DNA of 64,000 nt. Origin: Halorhabdus salina (GTDB taxonomy: Archaea; Halobacteriota; Halobacteria; Halobacteriales; Haloarculaceae). The stretch spans positions 124,001 to 188,000 of the forward strand of contig NZ_JACDNP010000004.1 of NCBI RefSeq assembly GCF_013839425.1, given 5' to 3'. The position numbers and the translations under genes were made by a program. Shown here in pieces: positions 1 through 7,697 of this stretch (position 1 is the first letter of the stretch; the number at the start of each line of letters is the position of its first letter). Under the pieces are notes generated by a model that did no database searches, had not been told where the DNA came from, and saw only the letters and a list, made by a program, of their open reading frames with translations.

Positions 1-978
1 TAAGGCGAGCTGATAGACTTTCATGTGATCGTTGGCGAGTTCGGGCAGGAAGGTGTTGGCGAACTCCTCGACGGCCTCATCGAGGTAGGCGTCACAGGCG
101 TCCATAACCGATCGTTCGATCGTGAATTCGTGGGCACCGCCGCCGGGCTGCTGGATGACGTCTGTGAACGGCTCGAAGTGATCGAAGTCGGCGTGTCGTT
201 CCTTGTATTCGCGAGCGGTCTGGGTGTCGATATTGACCCGACCCTGGGTTTCGCTTTCGACGTTCGTGGCGATCCGTCGGTCGACCTCGTTGCCGGTGAC
301 TGAGCCGGTCGTGAACGGTGTGAGCTGCTCACCACGGCGATAGGCGGAGGCTTCCAAATTCGTCGATCCCATGTTGACCGCGAGGAATATCTCGTTGATC
401 GCCTCCAGCCCGTCGCCAAAGGCGGGAATCGCCCCACACAGCGACTCGGGGTAGCTCTGAATGAAGTGGTCGCCGATGCCGCTGCCCTCGACAACCGACT
501 GGAGATTGGCCAACCCGCGCTCGTTATCGATGGTCGGGATGGCGTAGACGACCCCACTGTTTGCCGGGATGTCGTTGGCCTCGATAACCGACGTGAAGAA
601 GCGCTCGGTCAGTTCGGCCCCGCGTTCGTCTTCCGGGAGTCCAGAGCGAAGCATGAACTGGACACGTTCGGGGTACTGTTCGGCGGCTTCCTCTCCGTAG
701 AGGACCTGTTCTTCGCCGCTGATGGGATCGTCGTAAGTCGCCAGACAGGTCAGCGTCTGGGTGGTAGCCAGCCCCCCCTGGCCGTCGGGTTTCGCGAGGA
801 CCGTCCGCGTACTCCCGAGTTTGACGCCGACTGGGGCCGGCTGGCCGTCCGCCCCCGATTCGTCCGCGTCTGCTGACGATTCATCGACAGGGTCCTCGTC
901 TGTGTCCGGTTCTGGGTCCGCTTCTTCCACGTCCTCCTGTTCAGCTGGTTCGTCTGCTTCGGCGTCCTCGACACTCAT
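1..978 (-). CDS. actin-superfamily ATPase (MreB/salactin-like), C-terminus cut by window edge
   Basis: The reading frame stays open from an ATG at 978 to the window edge, so 326 codons are visible and the C-terminus is missing. Residues 1-48 are a very acidic, probably disordered leader. The actin fold begins at about residue 50 with a phosphate-1-like loop (GVKLGSTRT, 51-59). A phosphate-2-like loop follows at about 200-207 (VNMGSTN), and the segment after GNEVDRRI resembles the MreB subdomain that follows phosphate 2. Such proteins polymerise with ATP; haloarchaeal members (salactin, volactin) form dynamic filaments. Assignment to that group is inference. A TATA box lies 30 nt upstream, so the mRNA is probably leaderless. 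A FlaD/E-domain gene lies just upstream on the same strand. Confidence 0.7.
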   Translation of the reverse strand, partial: MSVEDAEADEPAEQEDVEEADPEPDTDEDPVDESSADADESGADGQPAPVGVKLGSTRTVLAKPDGQGGLATTQTLTCLATYDDPISGEEQVLYGEEAAEQYPERVQFMLRSGLPEDERGAELTERFFTSVIEANDIPANSGVVYAIPTIDNERGLANLQSVVEGSGIGDHFIQSYPESLCGAIPAFGDGLEAINEIFLAVNMGSTNLEASAYRRGEQLTPFTTGSVTGNEVDRRIATNVESETQGRVNIDTQTAREYKERHADFDHFEPFTDVIQQPGGGAHEFTIERSVMDACDAYLDEAVEEFANTFLPELANDHMKVYQLAL

Positions 979-1002
979 ACGATGGCAGATTGTCCCTGCG
1001 GC

Positions 1003-1012
1003 AGTATATAAC
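1003..1012 (-). promoter_or_regulatory. TATA box of the actin-like gene
   Basis: Read on the minus strand this is GTTATATACT. Its centre is 30 nt before the ATG at 978, the usual spacing for a leaderless haloarchaeal transcript, and it supports that start codon. Confidence 0.6.
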
Positions 1013-1090
1013 TACGTGTCGAAAATCAGCGCTGATACCAACGGACGCCGACGGCCTTTCGGGGAAGAGAGTCACCGGCGAGGCAGTAAC

Positions 1091-1597
1091 TCACTGCATC
1101 GACGTGAGTTTGGCGACGTGGACCAGACTCAGCAGGTGATCATCGATCGACAGCTCCGAGGAGTCGGTGCCCGTCTCCTCGAGACCGAGCAAGTAGTCTT
1201 CGAGGTCGTCGCTAACCGTCTCGGTGATCCAGCCGACTTCGGCGTAGTAGTCGACGGCCTCGTTGGCCCCACGGAACCCGGCTTTCTCCAGCAGGAACGA
1301 GAGCCACTCGAAGACGATCAGTTCACCGGCGTAGCTCTCGGGGAGTTCCTGGAGATACGGTTTCTCCAACTCGCCCCCGACCATGCTCTCTAAGGGCAAC
1401 AACTGGCGGTACAGTTGTGACCGATAGTCGCCGTCACCGAGGACGTCACCGCCGAGGCTGCCACCACCGGTGTCGAATCCCGGCGTCGGCGTCTCCTCCT
1501 CGACGTCCTCGTCACCGACCGGAATCGTGGCCCCACCGCGCTCGCGGGCCATCTTCCGGAGTTCGTCGAGGTCGTAATCCTTCGGGTTGATCGTCAT
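1091..1597 (-). CDS. FlaD/E-domain (archaellum accessory-like) protein
   Basis: A 168-residue protein with a short disordered, Gly-rich segment (about 25-55) and a domain at about 79-140 that matches the archaellum FlaD/FlaE (ArlD/E) pattern: a PYLxELP motif, then FEWLSFLLEKAGFRGANEA and an AVDYYxxVGWI motif. ArlC/D/E proteins link the archaellum motor to the chemotaxis response protein through CheF. This copy stands alone, away from any archaellin or motor gene in the window, and sits just upstream of the actin-like gene and divergent from parA-cheW. Its role is therefore likely in motility, polarity or signalling, but it need not be a motor part. The domain call is fairly secure; the function is inferred. 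Confidence 0.72.
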   Translation of the reverse strand: MTINPKDYDLDELRKMARERGGATIPVGDEDVEEETPTPGFDTGGGSLGGDVLGDGDYRSQLYRQLLPLESMVGGELEKPYLQELPESYAGELIVFEWLSFLLEKAGFRGANEAVDYYAEVGWITETVSDDLEDYLLGLEETGTDSSELSIDDHLLSLVHVAKLTSMQ

Positions 1598-1752
1598 GGC
1601 TCTCTATTACTGATACATAAAAGCTACTCTATGTTAAAGGTTGCACTCACGTCGAACGCGCGTCTGACGCCTGGAAACCGGGAATTTCACTGCGGACCGA
1701 TCGTTGAATTTCCGCCATACCAGGCAATTTCAGCATTTGATACCCGCGAGCG

Positions 1753-1763
1753 TATTTTTATTA
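1753..1763 (+). promoter_or_regulatory. TATA box of parA-cheW
   Basis: TATTTTTATTA lies about 37 nt before the parA ATG at 1795. The inverted repeat at 1761-1792 overlaps its 3' end and covers the predicted start of transcription. Confidence 0.6.
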
Positions 1764-1792
1764 GTTGTCGAACCCGAGGGTCTGACAACTAA
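1761..1792. promoter_or_regulatory. perfect 9-bp inverted repeat between TATA box and parA start
   Basis: TTAGTTGTC at 1761-1769 is the exact reverse complement of GACAACTAA at 1784-1792, with a 14-nt spacer. It sits between the TATA box and the parA start codon. That is a natural place for an operator, or for a hairpin at the 5' end of the parA-cheW transcript. No regulator is identified. Confidence 0.6.
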
Positions 1793-1794
1793 CG

Positions 1795-2706
1795 ATGCCC
1801 AGCCAGATAGCTGCCCAGACGCCAACCGTCTGCGTGACCAACGCAAAAGGCGGAACGGGCAAGACGACGATCGCAATCAACGTCGCCGGGGCACTCAACG
1901 AGCGCGGCCACGACGTCCTGTTCGTCGATATCGATCCACAGGGCAACGCCACGGAAGGGCTCGGACTGCTCGATGCCTACGACGCCGAACCGCCGACGTT
2001 GTTCGACATCTTGACCGACCACGCGGTACGGGACTCGGTCGGAGAGTTGATCGTCGAACACGAGGAGATGGATGTATTGCCGAGTTCGATCGATCTGCTC
2101 CAGGCTGAACACGAACTGACGATCGCCGATCTCGTCGCCTGGACCAAGACCGACGACTCGGTGGCGGTCGATCCAGCCGACCTCGGCCAGCTTGCGATCA
2201 ATATCACGCCCGAGGCAATCACCGGTGAGCACGCCCTGGATTCCCTCGACCAGACGCTGGCGGAACTCGATACGGAATACGATTACATCATTATCGATTC
2301 GCCGCCGTTCTACGGGAAGTTGACTGACACGGCGATTTACGCCGCCCAGAACGTGCTCGTACCGGCACTCACAGAGGCCACTTCCGAGCGAGCGATCGAG
2401 TTGCTCATCGATCAAATCGCCGCCCTAGAGGGCCAGGTCGACATCACTGTCGAGACCGTTGGCGTCGTCGCCAATCGGGTCGAACAGACCAACGAGGACG
2501 CCACGATGCTGTCGTGGCTCAACGAAGTGTTCGAAGACTATCCCCTCTGGGAAGTGCGAAAGCGCGTCGCGCTCCAGCGAGCCTTCTCAGCCGGCACATC
2601 TATCTTCGCCTACGAACAACAGGTAGACATGGAAGACGTGTTTCTGGATATCGCCAAACAGTTCGAGACACACTTTGAACGGGAACCCCAGGAGGTGACA
2701 GCATGA
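1795..2706 (+). CDS. parA: ParA/MinD-family ATPase next to cheW
   Basis: A 303-residue SIMIBI-class ATPase. It has the deviant Walker A motif KGGTGKTT at 18-25 with the signature lysine, the Walker A' motif DIDPQGN at 45-51, and Walker B YDYIIIDSPP at 162-171. Its last codons overlap the ATG of the CheW gene (ATGA), so the two are co-transcribed and translationally coupled. ParA proteins form ATP-dependent patterns on membranes or nucleoids and place cargo. In bacteria a ParA relative (ParC) positions chemoreceptor arrays, so the pairing with CheW suggests positioning of signalling clusters here. No ParB-like partner is adjacent. The family is certain; the cargo is inferred. Confidence 0.9.
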   Translation: MPSQIAAQTPTVCVTNAKGGTGKTTIAINVAGALNERGHDVLFVDIDPQGNATEGLGLLDAYDAEPPTLFDILTDHAVRDSVGELIVEHEEMDVLPSSIDLLQAEHELTIADLVAWTKTDDSVAVDPADLGQLAINITPEAITGEHALDSLDQTLAELDTEYDYIIIDSPPFYGKLTDTAIYAAQNVLVPALTEATSERAIELLIDQIAALEGQVDITVETVGVVANRVEQTNEDATMLSWLNEVFEDYPLWEVRKRVALQRAFSAGTSIFAYEQQVDMEDVFLDIAKQFETHFEREPQEVTA

Positions 2707-3692
2707 GCGACGAAGACGACGAGCGCATGGATCGGGCCCGCCGTATCCGAAACCTTCGCGAGGGTCGTCGAGGCGAGGACGAACCAACCGACGAGTCGCC
2801 AGACGCGGACGACGGCCTCGGCGAGCCGCCGGAGTCTGCTAGTTCGGACGGGTCGAACGACCCCGACGCGGATGGAGACAACGCGACGGACACTGACAAC
2901 GCCGACGAGGGGGCAGGGTCAGAGACAGCCGACGGAAAGGAGTCAACGAGCGACGACACTGGAACACCTGGCACTGACGACGAATCGGACACCGCCCAGC
3001 CGATGCCAGAAGACACTGACACTGACGAGACTGCGGCGGCCGGGACTGATCCCGACGAAGAGAGCCAGACAGGATCTGATTCGGACGACGAGGCTCTATC
3101 GGCCGCACAGGCGGCCGCACAGGCGGCAAGTGAGTTCGAAGGTGAGGACGCGGTGTCGATGGACGTCGAAGGGGTTGGCGAGACAGCCGCCGGTGAAGCG
3201 TCGACGGACGAATCGGCGGCCTCGGCTGGGGCAACGGTCGCGGATGCGAGCGTTGTGGAACAACACGAAGAGGAGACCCGTGTTCTGGAATTCCGCCTCG
3301 GTGACGAACTGTACTGTCTCGACATCACCTACGTCGAGGAGATCGTTCGCGAAGAAGCGATCACGCGCGTCCCAAACACGCCCGAGTACGTCAGCGGCGT
3401 CGTCGATCTCCGCGGCCAGATTACGACGATCCTCGATCCGAAAACTGCCGTGGATATCGGCGGCGGGAGCGACGACCGTCTCATACTTGTCTTTGACGCA
3501 GACACGTTCGACGATCACGGGTATATCGGCTGGCTAGTCGACGAGGTCAATCAGGTCACGCCGATCACGGAGTCAGAAGTCAAAGAGTCGCCGATCGACG
3601 AACCGTACATCAACGGCGTCATCGAGCGCGACGACGAGTTCGTCATCTGGACGAGTCCCGAAATGGCCCTGGACGTCGGAACCGACGAATAG
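2703..3692 (+). CDS. cheW: CheW chemotaxis adaptor with long acidic N-terminal region
   Basis: The CheW/SH3-like domain occupies about residues 192-329, including a VxxIVREE-like segment and the VSGVVDLRGQITTILD core. CheW couples chemoreceptors to the histidine kinase CheA. Typical CheW proteins are about 150-170 residues. This one has an additional stretch of about 190 residues made almost only of Asp, Glu, Ser, Thr, Gly and Ala, with a short basic patch near the N-terminus (RARRIRNLREGRR) and an Ala/Gln-rich stretch near 131-143. The long tail is probably disordered and may tether the adaptor. The ATG overlaps the parA stop. cheA, cheY and receptors are not in the window. Confidence 0.92.
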   Translation: MSDEDDERMDRARRIRNLREGRRGEDEPTDESPDADDGLGEPPESASSDGSNDPDADGDNATDTDNADEGAGSETADGKESTSDDTGTPGTDDESDTAQPMPEDTDTDETAAAGTDPDEESQTGSDSDDEALSAAQAAAQAASEFEGEDAVSMDVEGVGETAAGEASTDESAASAGATVADASVVEQHEEETRVLEFRLGDELYCLDITYVEEIVREEAITRVPNTPEYVSGVVDLRGQITTILDPKTAVDIGGGSDDRLILVFDADTFDDHGYIGWLVDEVNQVTPITESEVKESPIDEPYINGVIERDDEFVIWTSPEMALDVGTDE

Positions 3693-3738
3693 CTATTCTG
3701 CGCTTTCAGGACTGAGACAGCCCAAACCACCCCGTCGG

Positions 3739-4872
3739 CTAGATCGATTCTGTGGCGTGTTCGATAGCTTCGGTGATTGCCCCGATATCGGCGAGGTAGC
3801 CCGCGCCCACGACCGTTTTGACGGCGACTGCTGGGGGGCCGGTGAGGACACTGGGGCCAACGCTGGCGACGGCGTCGTCACCGACGCTGACTGTCCAACC
3901 GAGGTCGTCATACCGATATCGGTCCAGCCGTGGTTCGAAGGACGGAGTGTCCGATCGGCGGTGCTCGACAACTCGTGCAAGGTTTGTCGCGACGACCGGC
4001 GCTTGCCGGATCGCCGTGTGAGCCATCGCCGGTGCACGCCGGCCGTTCTCGTCGATCACTTCCACAGCGTCGCCTGCGCCAAATACCCGCTCGCTCAAGC
4101 GTAGCGTCGCCGGCACGCGCGATCGGCCTTCCCCGACGGCCGTTGGCCCGCGGATCCCGCCGGCCCAGACGAACTGGTCGTACTCCTGCTGTTGGCCGTC
4201 AGCAAGGGCGACGCTATCGGCGCCGACGCCGGTGATCGTCGTCCCGGTCCTGACGGTGACGCCGGCCCCGTACAGAGCGTCGTCGATCGCCTGCTGCATC
4301 CGATCCTCGAATCCCGGTGGGACGGCGTCGCCCTGTTCGAGGATGGTGATCTCGATGCGATCGCCCGCCTCGTGTTCGGTCGCGAGTGCGGCGAGTTCGC
4401 CCGCGACCTGGACGCCGGTCAAGCCTCCGCCGCCCACGACGACCCGGCCGCCATCGTCGAGAACCGCGAGAAATTCCTCGCGGATCCGTGCAGCGTCGCC
4501 GGCCCGGTGCAGGACCGTCCCGTAGCTTTCGGCGCCGTCGATGCCGTGAAATTCCGGCTCTGACCCGATACAGACCGCGCCGACGTCGAACTGCAGCTCT
4601 GAGCCGTCAGCCATAGTGGCGGACCCTGCCTCAACGTCGATATCGTCGACTCGCCGCTCGTCGACCGTCGTCCGATCCAGTAGCGTTTCCAGCGGGAACG
4701 ACAGCGACTCTGCGACGTCAGGCCGGCGGATTGCCCGGTGGAGCAGGTGGCGAACGACGTGGGTCCCGGAGTCGTCGACGAGGTGAATTTCGACGTCGGC
4801 GGGCAAGGACTGTTCGAGGTGACGGGCGACGCCGAGGCCGGCGTACCCGCCGCCGAAGACGGCGACGCGCAT
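3739..4872 (-). CDS. NAD(P)/FAD-dependent oxidoreductase, NDH-2-like
   Basis: A 377-residue flavoprotein of the pyridine-nucleotide disulfide oxidoreductase superfamily. The FAD Rossmann motif GGGYAG is at 7-12, the NAD(P) motif GGGGLTG at 147-153, and the second FAD contact FGAGDA near residue 267. There is no CxxC, so it resembles type II NADH dehydrogenases or related NADH-quinone reductases rather than thioredoxin reductase. I chose the ATG at 4872: a TATA-like box (GCATTTAGGC) lies about 30 nt before it. A GTG two codons upstream is the alternative. The gene is convergent with cheW. A quinone-reducing role would suit a genome whose nuo complex lacks the NADH module, but substrate is inferred. 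Confidence 0.75.
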   Translation of the reverse strand: MRVAVFGGGYAGLGVARHLEQSLPADVEIHLVDDSGTHVVRHLLHRAIRRPDVAESLSFPLETLLDRTTVDERRVDDIDVEAGSATMADGSELQFDVGAVCIGSEPEFHGIDGAESYGTVLHRAGDAARIREEFLAVLDDGGRVVVGGGGLTGVQVAGELAALATEHEAGDRIEITILEQGDAVPPGFEDRMQQAIDDALYGAGVTVRTGTTITGVGADSVALADGQQQEYDQFVWAGGIRGPTAVGEGRSRVPATLRLSERVFGAGDAVEVIDENGRRAPAMAHTAIRQAPVVATNLARVVEHRRSDTPSFEPRLDRYRYDDLGWTVSVGDDAVASVGPSVLTGPPAVAVKTVVGAGYLADIGAITEAIEHATESI

Positions 4873-4909
4873 AGCCACAGTTAGATCGCCAGCCGCCTAA
4901 ATGCACGCT

Positions 4910-5881
4910 TCAGAACAGCGCGGCGTCGGCGTCCCGGACGCGGGCGGGACCGCCGACTCGCCAGACGCGTGTCTCGATCCCGAGCTCAGTGATTGCCTCC
5001 TCGACGCGATCGACGTACTCGGCCCTCGTGTTGACGTAGATGCTTGCCCCGGTGTCCCCTGAGAAGTAGACGGGGATGCCGTCCTCGCGGAGGGTCCGTA
5101 CGGTCTCGAAGACTTCGAGGGTCTCGGGTTGCCAGTAGACCCAACCTTCCGGGCCGGTCATCGTCGTTGCTGCCAGCGAGAGCGTGTCGTGTTCGGCGAT
5201 CTCGAAGGTGCGCTCGAAGTCACCTCGTCCGAGGGCGTCCCGCATGTCCGCCAGTTGGGCGTGGATGTGGGCGAGCCGAGCCTCGAACATGTGACTGTCT
5301 TCGGCCTCCTCGTGGGCGGCTTCGGTCTCCTTGTAGGCAGGGATCACCGCGCCGACAACTCGCACGTCGTCCTCGAACTCGACGTCGAGTCGTTTGGAGC
5401 GGCAGTCCCGGTCGTTGCTCCCCGCTCGGAGATCCGAAAACCCACCCGTAACTGCCCGTGCCGCCGAGGTCGAACCACGACGGGCAACAGTCGAGATCTC
5501 GGGACGGGAGAGATCGAGTCCGGCCGCCTCGACGAGCGCCATTGCAAGCGCCGCAAAGCCCGATGACGAGGAGCCAAAGCCGACATTTGACGGGAAGTTG
5601 TTTTCGCTGTTCATCCGGACGGCATGGTCGATATCGGCCCGCTGTCGGACGTGATCGACCACAGTCCGAATCCGCTCGGCACCACGTCCCTCGACGCGGT
5701 CGCCATCGATGACGTACTCGTCATCCGTTCGATCGGGTTCGAAGGCGACAGTCGTCGTCGATTCACTCGGCGCGGTACAGAGGCTGATCGAGTCGTGATA
5801 CGGCGTCCGGAGGTCGGAATCGCGTATCCCGTGATATTTTACCAGTCCCTGGATCGGATGGGCGGTCGCTGTCGCTTTCAT
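4910..5881 (-). CDS. mvaD: phosphomevalonate decarboxylase (MvaD)
   Basis: A 323-residue GHMP-kinase-fold enzyme. The start MKATATAHPIQGLVKYHG is typical of haloarchaeal MvaD, the ATP loop is PSNVGFGSSSSG at 97-108, and a C-terminal FSGDTGASIYV segment holds the conserved acidic residue of the decarboxylases. Haloarchaea use a modified mevalonate pathway in which this enzyme decarboxylates mevalonate 5-phosphate to isopentenyl phosphate, feeding archaeal lipid synthesis. I chose the ATG at 5881 because a TATA box (CGATATCTAAG) centres 29 nt upstream. A longer frame from 5905 would add eight residues not expected in the family. Confidence 0.88.
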   Translation of the reverse strand: MKATATAHPIQGLVKYHGIRDSDLRTPYHDSISLCTAPSESTTTVAFEPDRTDDEYVIDGDRVEGRGAERIRTVVDHVRQRADIDHAVRMNSENNFPSNVGFGSSSSGFAALAMALVEAAGLDLSRPEISTVARRGSTSAARAVTGGFSDLRAGSNDRDCRSKRLDVEFEDDVRVVGAVIPAYKETEAAHEEAEDSHMFEARLAHIHAQLADMRDALGRGDFERTFEIAEHDTLSLAATTMTGPEGWVYWQPETLEVFETVRTLREDGIPVYFSGDTGASIYVNTRAEYVDRVEEAITELGIETRVWRVGGPARVRDADAALF

Positions 5882-6203
5882 ACCTACTTGTGTTCCCGCC
5901 GGCACTTAGATATCGTGTAATCGGAACCTTGCCCGGCCGTCCGAAAGCGGGCGAACGGTCGAGAATGCCGTCCGATCTTTTCAGACACGGAGTCACGTCC
6001 GAGGGACCCAAGTCCAGAGACCAGTCGGACAGCGACGAGCAGGCCAGCCAGCGGCGTCGTGCGTAACCCGACACCGTGCAAGGTGAGCAAGACGGTACGG
6101 TCACGCGAGCGAATCGAGACGGACCTGCGGTCAGGACCGGATAGGGAACCAGTGAACCGGGACGCAAAAACTCCAGCGACGGCGGAATCAGACCGAACGG
6201 GGC
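5882..6203. other. 322-bp intergenic region between nuoN and mvaD
   Basis: Both flanking genes are on the minus strand. The region carries the mvaD TATA box (5905-5915). A 68-codon frame at 5884-6090 on the minus strand starts hydrophobic and ends basic; its composition is unlike haloarchaeal proteins and I do not call it a gene. No clear hairpin terminator was found after nuoN. Confidence 0.4.
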
Positions 6204-7697
6204 CTACAGCAGCGCGCCCGCAGCAGCGATCGCATCCTCGCTGACGAGCCCGAAGCCGGGCAGGAGCAGTACCGTCACGACTGCCGCGACGATGATGGCC
6301 GCATAGAGTCCGACCGGGTAGGTGTCGATCTCAAAGTCTTGGCTTGGCTCTTCGATCCACAGCGCCTTGACGACTCGGGCGTAGTAGAACAGGCTGAGCG
6401 CGCTGGCGATCGCTCCGACCGCGGCGAGCCACCACAGGCCCGCACCGACCGCGGCACCGAAGAGAACGTACTTCGAGAGGAAACCCGCCCCGACAGGCAG
6501 GCCAGCGAGGCTGAACAGGAAGATCGTCATCGCTACCGAAGCGATCGGGGCCTCCTGTGCCAATCCGTTGTAGTCCTCGAAGGTCCGCCCGACGTCCCAG
6601 TACTCCGCCAGGCCGACGAACAGGAACGCGCCGGTGTTCATGAACCCGTAGACCAGCAGGTGCAGCATGCCGGCCCCGAGCACAAGGTCGGCGTTGGCAG
6701 TCGGCGTCAGGGCCGCCAACGCGATCAAGACGTAGCCGGCGTGGCCGATCGAAGAGTAAGCGAGCATCCGCTTGACGGACTCCTGGGTCGCGGCGGCGAA
6801 GTTCCCCAGGACCATCGTCACGACGGCAAGCGCCTGGAAGAGTACGAGCCAGTCGATGGTCGTCGCCACAGCCTCGATCGGGAAGGCCGTCGTGAAGATC
6901 CGGAACGCCAGGATGAACCCGGCGGCCTTCGAGGCCGATGAGAGAAACGCCGAGATGGGTGTCGGCGCACCCTCGTAAGCTTCCGGCGCCCAGAAGTGGA
7001 ACGGGACGATTGCGGTCTTGAACGCGACGCCGCCGGCGACCATCACGATCCCGACGCCGAGGATTCCGGGCAGTGCAGTCGGGTCGACCGCGGCTGCCAC
7101 GGCGTCGAACTGCAGCGACCCGGTCGCGCCGTAGATCAGGCTGATCCCGTAGGCGAAGATCGCCGACGAGAGCGCCCCGATCAGGAAGTACTTCAGCCCT
7201 GCTTCGACGCTCCCCTGGTTGTCCTTGAGGTAGGCAACCAATGCGTAAGAGGGCAGACTCGATAGCTCCAGGGCAAGGAACGCCGTCACGAAGCTATCGA
7301 CCGATCCCAGCAGCGTCATCCCAGTCGCGGCCAGGAAGAGCAACGAGAAGTACTCTGCCTGGTAGGGGTCGTCCGCAATGTAGTCGTAGCTCGCGAGCAC
7401 GACGAGGGCGAGGACGCTGGCGACGATCGTCCCGAGCACCAGCGTCATCCCGTCGACCATGAGCTGGCCGCCGAATAGTTCGATGGGGGCGTTTTGGCCG
7501 GTGTCCGCGATCAGGTACCAGACGTTGAAGGCGAGTGCGCCAAGTGCACCGGCCAGTCCGACGGCGGTCAGCAGTACCGGACTCGTCGTGTCGGGTTCGG
7601 ACTCGATGCTGTCGATCAAGAACAACACCAGCGCGGTCGCGGCGAGGATGAGCGCCGGTGCCAGCGCAGCCCACGTCGGCAGTTCGATTGCCGCCAT
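6204..7697 (-). CDS. nuoN: NADH-quinone oxidoreductase-like subunit N
   Basis: A 497-residue polytopic membrane protein of the antiporter-like NuoL/M/N group: about 14 hydrophobic segments, with the conserved Lys-containing helix near GLKYFLIGALSSAIF and the FKTAIVPFHFWAPEAYEGAP segment diagnostic for NuoN. It forms one proton channel of the membrane arm of the complex I-like enzyme. It is the last gene of the nuoJ1-N transcription unit; its ATG overlaps the nuoM stop by one base (TGATG). Haloarchaeal nuo complexes lack the NADH-oxidising NuoE/F/G module and probably take electrons from another donor. Confidence 0.95.
   Translation of the reverse strand: MAAIELPTWAALAPALILAATALVLFLIDSIESEPDTTSPVLLTAVGLAGALGALAFNVWYLIADTGQNAPIELFGGQLMVDGMTLVLGTIVASVLALVVLASYDYIADDPYQAEYFSLLFLAATGMTLLGSVDSFVTAFLALELSSLPSYALVAYLKDNQGSVEAGLKYFLIGALSSAIFAYGISLIYGATGSLQFDAVAAAVDPTALPGILGVGIVMVAGGVAFKTAIVPFHFWAPEAYEGAPTPISAFLSSASKAAGFILAFRIFTTAFPIEAVATTIDWLVLFQALAVVTMVLGNFAAATQESVKRMLAYSSIGHAGYVLIALAALTPTANADLVLGAGMLHLLVYGFMNTGAFLFVGLAEYWDVGRTFEDYNGLAQEAPIASVAMTIFLFSLAGLPVGAGFLSKYVLFGAAVGAGLWWLAAVGAIASALSLFYYARVVKALWIEEPSQDFEIDTYPVGLYAAIIVAAVVTVLLLPGFGLVSEDAIAAAGALL

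Noticed and set aside
3739-4872. thioredoxin reductase
   Set aside because: No CxxC redox pair is present, so it is grouped with NDH-2-like flavoproteins instead.
5884-6090. 68-codon minus-strand frame just upstream of mvaD
   Set aside because: Composition is basic and Ser/Arg-rich rather than acidic, there is no promoter evidence separate from mvaD, and no family is recognised.
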